From positions 1 through 13,166 of the forward strand of contig CAIWVT010000356.1 in NCBI GenBank assembly GCA_903916135.1: 13,166 nt of DNA, read 5' to 3'. Positions 8,201-13,166 of the stretch are shown here, one piece after another. The notes beneath the pieces were generated by a model. That model was not told the origin of the DNA. It saw only the letters and a program-made list of their open reading frames with translations, and ran no database searches. The DNA comes from an uncultured bacterium (GTDB taxonomy: Bacteria > Bacteroidota > Bacteroidia > Bacteroidales > CAIWKO01). Both the position numbers and the translations under genes were made by a program. Within the stretch, counting starts at the first letter, position 1. Every line of letters begins with the position of its first letter.

Positions 8201-8789
8201 TGTTCACCATTTCTTGCTGATGATACACCTCAGAATCAATTTTTATGTCGCCTGTTTTGTGGCGCATCATCTCCAAATAAAAGTCATCGCCAAAGAGTTC
8301 TTTATAATCCAAGAGCTTTTGAATGGCTTTTTCCTTATCATTGTTTTGAATCGCAGCAGGAATTTCGCCCGCAAGGCAAGCCGAAGAAGCTATCAATCCT
8401 TCGTGATACTCACGCAATATCTCCCAATCAATACGCGGTTTGTAATAAAACCCTTCTTTGTAGGCAAGGGTGGTGAGTCGGCATAAGTTTTTATAGCCTA
8501 TTTCGTTTTTCGCAATCAAAATCAAGTGAAAACCCGAACGGTCTTCGGAGCCTGTTTTCTCGAAACGGCTTTTGGCTGCCACATACATTTCGCAACCAAT
8601 CAAAGGTTTTATCTCTTGTTTGGTGGCTTCATTGTGAAACTCTTTCACGCCAAACATGTTGCCATGGTCGGTGATGGCTATGGCGTTCATGCCGCATTTC
8701 TTTACTTTGGTGATAAGTTTTTTGATGTCGGATTGACCATCAAGGATGGAGTACTGTGTGTGGACGTGGATGTGGGTAAAATTACTCAT
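5283..8789 (-). CDS. dnaE: DNA polymerase III alpha subunit
   Basis: This is the replicative DNA polymerase catalytic subunit, 1168 residues, close to the 1160 of the E. coli enzyme, so full length. Domains in order: N-terminal PHP (about 1-270) opening with HIHVHTQYSILDG; palm with GPGRGSAAGS (364-373) and PDMDIDFDEDGRE holding catalytic Asp406 and Asp408, plus the third Asp at about 560 in KMDILGLKTL; fingers with VYQEQVM and FNKSHSACYA; a helix-hairpin-helix near 829-848 (IKGLGNAA); a probable beta-clamp-binding motif QSLFG near 924; an OB fold at about 995-1080; and a C-terminal domain that in E. coli binds tau. All nine PHP metal-ligand positions known from DnaE1 enzymes appear intact. 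No intein is seen. The ATG at 8789 begins right before the conserved first strand. It stands alone on its strand between convergent ddl and the divergent lipoprotein gene. Confidence 0.98.
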   Translation of the reverse strand: MSNFTHIHVHTQYSILDGQSDIKKLITKVKKCGMNAIAITDHGNMFGVKEFHNEATKQEIKPLIGCEMYVAAKSRFEKTGSEDRSGFHLILIAKNEIGYKNLCRLTTLAYKEGFYYKPRIDWEILREYHEGLIASSACLAGEIPAAIQNNDKEKAIQKLLDYKELFGDDFYLEMMRHKTGDIKIDSEVYHQQEMVNKTLMEFSREYGVKLIASNDVHFINAEDAEAHDRLLCINTGKLVQDISRMKYTTKEFLRTPEEMAELFADVPEAIENTNDLADKVELFSLDKDAILPDYPLPDGFDDGNVFLEHLTYVGAQKRYAEVTEEVRERIDFELGVIKRMGFPGYFLIVHDFIRAAREMGVEVGPGRGSAAGSVVAYCLRITDLDPLKYGLLFERFLNPDRISMPDMDIDFDEDGREKVIQWIVEKYGKNRVAQIVTFGTMAMKSALKDVARVENLPLPDADRLSKLVPAKAKDLKEAIEMVPELKEAKNSSNRLVSQTIKYAIELEGSIRHTGTHACGIIIGKNDLIDYIPLCTQKDSELLVTQYEGSHVESIGLLKMDILGLKTLSIIKDAVDNIKFSKGITIDLETMPLDDLEAFEIFSKGNTTAIFQFESEGMKKHLLDLKPNRFEDLIAMNALYRPGPMEYIPSFIRRKHGKEKITYDHPSMEESLKDTYGITVYQEQVMKLSMVMAGFTGGEADSLRKAMGKKNFALMEKLKEKFVSGCAANDITEAIAKKVWIDWEAFANYAFNKSHSACYAITAYRMAFLKKHYQNEFMAAVLSRNVSDLEKITFFIDECKKLSIVVLGPDINESHVRFVVNKKEEVRFGLSAIKGLGNAAVDSIISERELNGRYKNIFDFLNRVNLRTANKKSIEALAMAGAFDSMGIHRAQFFYKLPFEEITFLEKLIRHIGLVQSKQNTMQQSLFGESEEMSIPDPELPICEPWSKIEQLNHEKSVIGFYMSGHPLDDYRIEMQSFGNFTLDKLENLKPFANRDIRFGGMIISAGDKMSKNNKPYGYFEVEDFKGSVRLNLWSENFDKFKHLMEIGKCIFISGKVDKRFWDKEKENDPNAVIEYEIKIHSIEPMYDLMERRAKSVLLTIPLEYITSDLVKDLGSMIQKNPGKVDLKMRVVDAEEEVSVDMNSHKRKINPESFLKEIQKMDVVKVKLT

Positions 8790-8832
8790 AAGGCTTAGCT
8801 ATCAATGGTTTTCGGATTTGGATTTCCAACTG

Positions 8833-8840
8833 TAAAAGTA
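8833..8840 (-). promoter_or_regulatory. weak -7 candidate for dnaE
   Basis: On the minus strand this reads TACTTTTA, one base from TAnnTTTG, 43 bp upstream of the dnaE ATG. TTTG at 8859-8856 (minus strand) is a possible -33 element but the 15-bp spacing is short. Low confidence. Confidence 0.25.
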
Positions 8841-8912
8841 GATATAAATCTGAAACAAAAATCAGATGTTGATAAATTCTTTCTAAGTTTTTTTCAACAA
8901 AGGTTTTTTAAT

Positions 8913-9016
8913 TATACAATGATACAATGATACAGTGATAGAATGATAGAATGATAGAATGATAGAATGATACAATGATTGAATGATATCATGATACAAT
9001 TATAGAATGATAGAAT
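8913..9016. repeat. octamer tandem repeat, 13 units
   Basis: Thirteen consecutive 8-bp units run without a gap. Most are GATAGAAT (five units) or GATACAAT (three); the rest are one- to three-base variants such as TATACAAT, GATACAGT, GATTGAAT, GATATCAT and TATAGAAT. The four central units (8937-8968) are identical. The period of eight is not a multiple of three and no reading frame crosses it, so it is non-coding. It lies about 120 bp upstream of the dnaE start and about 130 bp upstream of the lipoprotein promoter motif. Confidence 0.93.
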
Positions 9017-9055
9017 TTACTTTAAGCCTCTGTGTATCTCTTTTTCTTTGTCCTG

Positions 9056-9075
9056 TCCCGTACCGTAGGTCGGGA
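9056..9075. repeat. bulged palindrome, copy A
   Basis: TCCCG and CGGGA arms enclose a second pair ACC/GGT around the 3-base loop GTA, with a single unpaired T between the first and second left arms. It shares CCTGTCCCGTAC and this exact design with the element at 12764-12789, which suggests a dispersed REP-like family. Confidence 0.7.
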
Positions 9076-9146
9076 GGCTCTGTACAACGAGAAAGAAAAA
9101 ACCACTGAGAAGATATTTGATTCTATCTGGGTAATTAAAAAACATA

Positions 9147-9154
9147 TATCTTTG
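9147..9154 (+). promoter_or_regulatory. -7 promoter element for the lipoprotein gene
   Basis: TATCTTTG is a full match to TAnnTTTG. It predicts a leader of roughly 75 bases before the ATG at 9234. No TTTG at a good -33 distance is visible; the nearest (9116-9119) is 27 bp away. Confidence 0.5.
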
Positions 9155-9233
9155 CAAAAAATATGATTTCATGTTTACCATGTTATACAACACTACGAAT
9201 TAAAATTTACTTATTCATTTAAAAATTAAAAAA

Positions 9234-9680
9234 ATGCGTCAAAAAGTTCTTATGATTATCGGTCTGCTTATTTTCTTTACTTCGTGCAACAACACAGGAA
9301 ATAACGCCACAACAAGCAAAACGGATACTGCCAAAGTGCAAACTTCCGCCCCTGCGAATTCCTTACCCGACATTTCAGGCTATTATAGATTGCCTGAAAC
9401 AGGCTGCGACATTGCTCTGACAATCACAAAAGAGAAGAGCGGTTATAAATATTTCTTCAAAGGGGAACATCTCGATTTGGAAGGCATCGCCCTTGTTTCG
9501 CTTGAGCAGAAAGAGTGTTATGTAACCTTTGATGGTCCTATCGGCAACACGCCACCCAAAACTGTAAGCGGGCTTTTTGAAGGCAAAACACTCACCATTC
9601 AAAATGAAGGTAACGCTTCCAATCAGTATCACTACTTTACGGATTGTGATGAAAAGTATTTGGTTTTCACCAAAGAATAA
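9234..9680 (+). CDS. small lipoprotein of unknown function
   Basis: The protein has 148 residues. The N-terminus MRQKVLMIIGLLIFFTSC is a lipoprotein signal peptide with the acylated cysteine at residue 18, so the mature protein is tethered to a membrane. A low-complexity Asn/Thr/Ser/Ala linker (about 19-45) follows, and then a compact domain (about 46-148) with short beta strands, GYYRLPETGCD, ITKEKSGYKYFFKG, ECYVTFDG, VSGLFEGKTLTI and YHYFTDCDEKYLVF. Three cysteines in the domain (58, 95, 138) could form one disulfide plus one free thiol. The pattern suggests a lipocalin-like or other small barrel but I recognise no family. The start is preceded by an A-rich stretch typical for the phylum, and an upstream TATCTTTG gives it its own promoter. 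A tiny secreted-peptide frame begins 25 bp downstream. Confidence 0.85.
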   Translation: MRQKVLMIIGLLIFFTSCNNTGNNATTSKTDTAKVQTSAPANSLPDISGYYRLPETGCDIALTITKEKSGYKYFFKGEHLDLEGIALVSLEQKECYVTFDGPIGNTPPKTVSGLFEGKTLTIQNEGNASNQYHYFTDCDEKYLVFTKE

Positions 9681-9704
9681 AGAATTTTCGATTTCTCTTT
9701 GGGT

Positions 9705-9809
9705 GTGAAAAACTTCCTCATCCTATTGTTTCTCTTCTTGGCTTCTGTGAGTGCTACTTTATGCGGTCAGAATCAAAACAGACCTATCCCCCACTATGTG
9801 TTGTATTAG
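9705..9809 (+). CDS. possible 34-residue secreted peptide or remnant of a secreted-protein gene
   Basis: From a GTG at 9705 the frame encodes 34 residues: MKNFLILLFLFLASVSA, then TLCGQNQNRPIPHYVLY and TAG. The first 17 residues form a textbook signal peptide (Lys at 2, a Leu/Phe core, a VSA cleavage site). The mature part would be only about 17 residues with one cysteine. It begins 25 bp after the lipoprotein stop codon on the same strand, so it could be read from the same transcript. It may be a genuine small peptide, or the 5' end of a degraded secreted-protein gene, as the remaining 150 bp to slyD hold no continuation in any obvious frame. The GTG start and small size keep confidence low. 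Confidence 0.35.
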   Translation: MKNFLILLFLFLASVSATLCGQNQNRPIPHYVLY

Positions 9810-9938
9810 CTGATTTATATATTGATAATTAAGAATATAAATAACTTCCATGCTTGAATTTCATTTTTTTGGGACATGTGTGAACAAAATTAGTTAATTG
9901 GTGGTGGCGCACGTGCATCTTATGTGAAAAATAATGTG

Positions 9939-9946
9939 TACTTTTG
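9939..9946 (+). promoter_or_regulatory. -7 promoter element for the SlyD gene
   Basis: TACTTTTG is a full match to TAnnTTTG and ends 20 bp before the ATG at 9967, the same spacing as in front of ddl. A -33 partner is not clear. Confidence 0.5.
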
Positions 9947-9966
9947 CCGCCTTAATTTTTTAAATC

Positions 9967-10491
9967 ATGAAAGTAGAAAAAAACAAAGTAGTTTCTTTGA
10001 CGTATCGCCTCACTGAAACAGATGAAAACGGAGCACTTATAGAAGAAGTTGACGCAACACAACCATTCGTTTTTGTGTTTGGCGAAGGCAATCTCATACC
10101 GGGATTCGAAACGAATGTGAACAATTTGCAACAGGGCGATGGTTTTGCTTTTAGCGTGGCTGCGGCTGATGCTTACGGCGAATATGATTTGCAAGGAGTG
10201 GCGAATGTTCCCATAGCCATTTTTCAAAATGAAGGTGTGTTAGATACAGAAGTGTGTCAGGTCGGGAATATTGTTCCAATGCGCAACGACGATGGACAAC
10301 ATTTTAATGGTATCATCACAGCCGTCAATGCTGTCGAAGTTACTATGGATTTTAATCATCCGCTTGCCGGAAAAGATTTGCATTTCAAAGGTTCGGTACT
10401 TGGTATTCGTGAGGCTACGGCTGAAGAACTGGAAAAAGGATTGCATCATCACCACGGCGACCACGACGATTCGTGCGGTTGTGGAAAATAG
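9967..10491 (+). CDS. slyD: SlyD-type FKBP peptidyl-prolyl cis-trans isomerase
   Basis: This is a cytoplasmic prolyl isomerase and chaperone of 174 residues. The FKBP half is split by an inserted chaperone flap, as in SlyD: VSLTYRLTETDENG, FVFGEGNLIPGFE at 36-48 and DAYGEYD at 68-74, then the inserted IF domain (about 75-125), then the returning FKBP strand DFNHPLAGKDLHF at 128-140. The C-terminal tail HHHHGDHDDSCGCGK (160-174) is rich in His, Asp and Cys, like the nickel/zinc-binding tail of E. coli SlyD, which feeds hydrogenase maturation there. No hydrogenase or urease genes are in this window, so any nickel role here is only by analogy. The start is fixed by the first strand and by the promoter motif 20 bp upstream. 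The gene ends just before a strong shared terminator. Confidence 0.95.
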   Translation: MKVEKNKVVSLTYRLTETDENGALIEEVDATQPFVFVFGEGNLIPGFETNVNNLQQGDGFAFSVAAADAYGEYDLQGVANVPIAIFQNEGVLDTEVCQVGNIVPMRNDDGQHFNGIITAVNAVEVTMDFNHPLAGKDLHFKGSVLGIREATAEELEKGLHHHHGDHDDSCGCGK

Positions 10492-10507
10492 TCTTTCGAT
10501 TTAGATT

Positions 10508-10544
10508 AAAAAAAAGAACCGACCAATGCGTCGGTTCTTTTTTT
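10508..10544. terminator. bidirectional intrinsic terminator
   Basis: A perfect 8-bp stem GAACCGAC (10516-10523) / GTCGGTTC (10530-10537) with a 6-base loop CAATGC is flanked by eight A on the left and seven T on the right. It works as a Rho-independent terminator on both strands. It serves the SlyD gene (stop at 10491) and the convergent TPR gene (stop at 10566). Confidence 0.95.
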
Positions 10545-10565
10545 ATTGTCCATAGGAGAAAAACA

Positions 10566-12587
10566 CTACTGCTTGCTTTTTTGTGCCAACGAATTATAAT
10601 ATTCTGCTTTCTTTGAGTCGCCTTTCCGATTAAAATAGTTTGCCAAAACCGAGTTAAGTTTTTTATTGCCCGCTTGTTTGTCAATAGCTTTTTCCCAATA
10701 CGCCACAGCGTTCACTGTATCTTGGTTTAACAGATAATAGTTGCCGATATTGATGTAGGGTTCGTCGGAAGTGGGAATGGCGCGCATCAACCTTTCATTG
10801 ATTTGGATGGCTTTTTGCAGACTGTCCTGCGCATAATACAAACCGCCCAATCGGGTGTAAACAGCCGCAAAGTCATTTTTTAGTTTGATGGCTTTTTTAT
10901 AATAATACTTCGAAGAATCAGGGTCCTTTTTCTCGTATAACATGCCCATGTTGCTAACCGGCTCAGCGTAGGTGCTATCGGAAAGGATGGCTTGTTTGAA
11001 ACAGGAGATTGCTTCGACGGTATCGCTATAAAATTTAAAATTCAATACACCCAAGTTGTTCCAACAGGTGTAGTATTTCGGATAAATCTTCACCGCTTTG
11101 TGGTAATAGCTGGTGGAGAGGTCGCGATATTGTCGTGCTTTGTTCATATCTTTGGTCTGCATAATTTTATCATACAAAAATTGCGCATACAACGAATTGG
11201 CTTTTGCCGAATGGTCCAAATAGGGAATATCATGGCTATAGAGGGTTTGATAATCTTTCCAATCGGTGTTGCGGGCTATAGTGCGGATGCCAAAAGGAAC
11301 GACGATGAGAGCCAACAACAAGATAGGTTTCGAGAGGTTTTTTAGCTGTAGGGTTTTCTGCCGTAAATCTATTTTGAACAGCATCATCACCAACACGACC
11401 AGCGCCAAAGCAAACCCCAACGAAGGCGAAAACAAAAAACGTTCGGCTACGATGCCGGGCGGCGGTTTGATGATGTTGGTTACTTGCGATATGCTGACAA
11501 AAAAGAACAATATGGCGAAACTCAGCAGATGTTTCTTTTTAAACCATAAGATGGCAAGGACAAACAGAGCCAAACATAGGATGAAGGAAACAATAGCCCA
11601 GGGGTTTCCGGGGGTGGAAATTGGGAATTGGTCGTAGCCATAGTAGAATAGAAGGGGATGCGGCACCACCAGCATCTTGAAATAAAACAGCAACACCATG
11701 AGTGCGGTGCCGATTCTAATCCAAAGACCATGTGCATAGTAAAGCGGGTTTTCGAAAAAGATGATGTCGCGGTGGGCTTTAGGCAAAAACGTGCGCGGAA
11801 ACATGCGCGAAAACAGTATCACCGCAATCAGCAATGCCATCACCCAAATAAAATCGCGCAGCTTGAAATCCGTGAAGAAATATAAGGTCAGCGGGATGAT
11901 GACGAGGAAAACCAACACACTTGATTTGGAAAAATATCCAAACAACAGCGACGCGACAGCCACCGGAATCCAATACCATTTGCGCACTTCCATAAAGCGC
12001 ACAAAGGCATAAAGCGACAGCAAGCCCCCCATCAAACTCAGAATTTCGTCACGATTTTTGAGACTCGCCACCACTTCGGTGTGGATGGGATGCACCGCAA
12101 AAACAACCACCGTGAGCAGCGAAAGCCACGGATGATAGCTTTTCAGAAGCTTGCGCAGCAGCAAATAGAGAATGACGCACAACAAAAAATAGAGCAACAC
12201 ATTGATGAAATGGCTCACATGCGGATTGTCTTTAAACATACCATACTCGATGGCGTAAGTAAGTTTCACTATGGGGCGATATTCGTAGTTTTGCTTGGCG
12301 TTGGTGGCATAATTGCTGCGGAGAATTTCGCCCATGCCGCGAAAACCTTTGTGCACCATAGCGTTTTTATAGGTTACTAAGTCGTCGTCGAAAGAATAGT
12401 TGTTGAAGATGGTGTTTCCGTAAAGCAAAAAAACCAACAGGAATAGAAAAAGAATTACACGCGGGGTGCTCATAAAGGTGTTTGCCACCAATGGCATCTT
12501 GCCTCTCTCCGATGGTTTAGGACTGCGGTCGGGAGTTTTATTTTTTTGTAAGGCTTTGTTTTTGTTTTGTTTTGTGTTGTTTTGCAT
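10566..12587 (-). CDS. TMTC-like GT-C membrane glycosyltransferase with TPR repeats
   Basis: The protein has 673 residues. A Lys/Asn-rich N-terminus (1-40) is followed by about ten hydrophobic segments to about residue 435, then a soluble TPR region (about 457-673) with five or six repeats (for example YYHKAVKIYPKYYTCWNNLG, AISCFKQAIL, YYYKKAIKLK). The membrane part carries the hallmarks of the TMTC/DUF1736 family: YSFDDDLVTY with Asp67-69 in the first luminal loop, HPIHTE at 166-171 followed by NRDE at 178-181, and AERFLFSPSLG at 381-391. Eukaryotic TMTC enzymes are GT-C mannosyltransferases that modify proteins; the donor would be a polyprenyl-phosphate sugar. Here a periplasmic protein or glycan acceptor is an inference. 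The ATG at 12587 gives the longest product; the ATG at 12473 (residue 39, MSTPRVILFLF) is a credible alternative that removes the low-complexity extension. It converges on slyD. Confidence 0.88.
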   Translation of the reverse strand: MQNNTKQNKNKALQKNKTPDRSPKPSERGKMPLVANTFMSTPRVILFLFLLVFLLYGNTIFNNYSFDDDLVTYKNAMVHKGFRGMGEILRSNYATNAKQNYEYRPIVKLTYAIEYGMFKDNPHVSHFINVLLYFLLCVILYLLLRKLLKSYHPWLSLLTVVVFAVHPIHTEVVASLKNRDEILSLMGGLLSLYAFVRFMEVRKWYWIPVAVASLLFGYFSKSSVLVFLVIIPLTLYFFTDFKLRDFIWVMALLIAVILFSRMFPRTFLPKAHRDIIFFENPLYYAHGLWIRIGTALMVLLFYFKMLVVPHPLLFYYGYDQFPISTPGNPWAIVSFILCLALFVLAILWFKKKHLLSFAILFFFVSISQVTNIIKPPPGIVAERFLFSPSLGFALALVVLVMMLFKIDLRQKTLQLKNLSKPILLLALIVVPFGIRTIARNTDWKDYQTLYSHDIPYLDHSAKANSLYAQFLYDKIMQTKDMNKARQYRDLSTSYYHKAVKIYPKYYTCWNNLGVLNFKFYSDTVEAISCFKQAILSDSTYAEPVSNMGMLYEKKDPDSSKYYYKKAIKLKNDFAAVYTRLGGLYYAQDSLQKAIQINERLMRAIPTSDEPYINIGNYYLLNQDTVNAVAYWEKAIDKQAGNKKLNSVLANYFNRKGDSKKAEYYNSLAQKSKQ

Positions 12588-12631
12588 AGAAAATAATTTA
12601 TTGCCGTCTCTGCTTTTTTTATTTCAGATGA

Positions 12632-12639
12632 TAAAAGTA
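12632..12639 (-). promoter_or_regulatory. weak -7 candidate for the TMTC-like gene
   Basis: On the minus strand this reads TACTTTTA, one base from TAnnTTTG, 44 bp upstream of the ATG at 12587. The same variant occurs at a similar distance (43 bp) before dnaE. No -33 element is visible. Confidence 0.25.
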
Positions 12640-12763
12640 TAAATAATTTTTGAAATAGCATGTTTTTTTCTTTAAGATTGATGATTTCAAACTTGGAATT
12701 TGTCCCTGCTTTATACCAATACGAAATCTGAAAAGTTTAACCCCGGCACTCCTTACATGGACC

Positions 12764-12789
12764 TGTCCCGTACACATAGTGTCGGGACA
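12764..12789. repeat. bulged palindrome, copy B
   Basis: TGTCCCG and CGGGACA form a 7-bp outer stem, ACAC/GTGT a 4-bp inner stem around the loop ATA, with a single unpaired T (12771) on the left side. Copy A at 9056-9075 has the same bulge, a 3-base loop and the shared left sequence CCTGTCCCGTAC. No T-run follows on either strand, so a simple terminator is unlikely. Confidence 0.8.
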
Positions 12790-12806
12790 AATAAATCGTA
12801 CTGCAA

Positions 12807-12865
12807 GCAGTTATATGATGTATGCAAGTTGGTATGATTGATGCGGTTATATGAAGTTTGTAAAT
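12807..12865. repeat. imperfect 23-bp direct repeat
   Basis: Units at 12807-12829 and 12843-12865 share GTTATATGA and match at 18 of 23 positions, with a 36-bp offset. No function is evident. Confidence 0.55.
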
Positions 12866-12927
12866 CGCATTGTTTCATTTGTAGTTTGCAAAACAACATT
12901 GCAACACAATATTGCTTTTTATTTTAC

Positions 12928-12946
12928 TGTTAGTTGAAAACTAACA
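12928..12946. repeat. 8-bp stem-loop
   Basis: TGTTAGTT (12928-12935) and AACTAACA (12939-12946) form a perfect 8-bp stem around the triloop GAA. There is no T-run on either side, so it looks more like a protein-binding dyad or chance hairpin than a terminator. Confidence 0.6.
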
Positions 12947-12960
12947 ATTAGTAAGTTCAA

Positions 12961-13000
12961 AACTTCGAACAACGGGGTTACAAACTTCGAACATCGGTGT
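12961..13000. repeat. imperfect 18-bp direct repeat
   Basis: AACTTCGAACAACGGGGT (12961-12978) and AACTTCGAACATCGGTGT (12983-13000) differ at two positions and are offset by 22 bp. It is intergenic, of unknown role. Confidence 0.7.
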
Positions 13001-13031
13001 AGGCTGAGGCGAACGAGGCTTTTAGTTACAG

Positions 13032-13166
13032 TTACTCTTTCAAAAATTCATATTCATAAACTTTTGGCTCAATTTTGCTTGCAAGTAGTTTTAATTTTAC
13101 TCTCAAGTTGCCAATTAAATTCATGTAAGTTTCATTATCACTTTTATTGTTCATTTTACCTTTTTC
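13032..13166 (-). CDS. partial or short hypothetical protein at the window edge
   Basis: The minus strand is open from the window edge to a TAA at 13034-13032, 44 codons. An ATG at 13154 would give a 40-residue product starting MNNKSDNETYMNLIGNLRV and ending KVYEYEFLKE; the four codons before it (EKGK) are also open, so this may instead be the C-terminal end of a longer gene beyond base 13166. The composition (Lys/Glu/Leu-rich, helical) is protein-like, but I recognise no family. If real, it lies 445 bp upstream of the TMTC-like gene on the same strand. Confidence 0.4.
   Translation of the reverse strand, partial: EKGKMNNKSDNETYMNLIGNLRVKLKLLASKIEPKVYEYEFLKE

Larger units (their letters stand above)
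8790..9233. other. 444-bp intergenic region between dnaE and the lipoprotein gene
   Basis: No gene is seen. From left to right it holds a weak dnaE promoter candidate, an octamer tandem repeat (8913-9016), a stretch with TCTCTTTTTCTTTG-like pyrimidine sequence, a bulged palindrome (9056-9075), and the lipoprotein promoter followed by an AT-rich leader. GCCTC at 9026-9030 can also pair with GAGGC at 9074-9078 and so extend or compete with the palindrome. Confidence 0.7.
12588..13031. other. gene-free region upstream of the TMTC-like gene
   Basis: No reading frame is convincing on either strand. The region contains a weak promoter candidate, the second bulged palindrome, an 8-bp stem-loop and two sets of short direct repeats. 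Confidence 0.65.

Noticed and set aside
8913..9016. CRISPR, iterons or replication origin from the octamer array
   Set aside because: There are no spacers, no Rep or DnaA gene nearby and no DnaA-box pattern; it is a simple tandem microsatellite.
12470..12661. Minus-strand 63-codon frame overlapping the start of the TMTC-like gene
   Set aside because: It overlaps the N-terminal part of the larger gene in another frame and has low-complexity Lys/Thr content.

Overview
The window reads as chromosomal DNA of a member of the Bacteroidota. The evidence is a protein with a type IX secretion C-terminal sorting domain, several TAnnTTTG elements (the Bacteroidota -7 promoter motif) upstream of genes, A-rich rather than Shine-Dalgarno-like translation starts, and a TPR/DUF1736 membrane protein of a type common in this phylum. 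I cannot place it below phylum; Chitinophagales- or Sphingobacteriales-like lineages are possible but this is a guess. No rRNA, tRNA, CRISPR array, transposase or phage gene was seen.

Layout, left to right. Bases 1-453 are AT-rich and hold two identical 99-bp direct repeats, the first starting exactly at base 1. Next comes a secreted or membrane-anchored protein of unknown function (454-1077, +). It converges on a two-gene minus-strand unit: a PASTA-repeat membrane protein (3116-3898) followed after 6 bp by a type IX-secreted protein (1181-3109). That unit is divergent from ddl, D-alanine--D-alanine ligase (4059-5048, +), and the 160-bp gap carries back-to-back promoter motifs. ddl converges on dnaE, the replicative DNA polymerase III alpha subunit (5283-8789, -); between them lies a long imperfect inverted repeat.

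The 444-bp gap upstream of dnaE holds a 13-unit octamer tandem repeat, a bulged palindrome and a promoter for a small lipoprotein (9234-9680, +). A 34-codon signal-peptide-like reading frame follows (9705-9809), then a SlyD-type peptidyl-prolyl isomerase (9967-10491, +). SlyD shares a strong two-way terminator with a convergent TMTC-like GT-C membrane protein with C-terminal TPRs (10566-12587, -). The last 580 bp are gene-poor with several short repeats, including a second copy of the bulged palindrome, and end in a minus-strand reading frame cut by the window edge.

Functionally this is mostly envelope and housekeeping content: peptidoglycan precursor synthesis (Ddl), a probable peptidoglycan-contacting PASTA protein, protein export to the surface by type IX secretion, a lipoprotein, a putative protein glycosyltransferase and a folding/metal chaperone, with the replicative polymerase between them. 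I found no convincing new defence, mobile or biosynthetic system. The items most worth follow-up are the two related bulged palindromes, the TMTC-like enzyme, the intact PHP metal site of DnaE, the tiny secreted-peptide frame, and the possibly artefactual 99-bp repeat.
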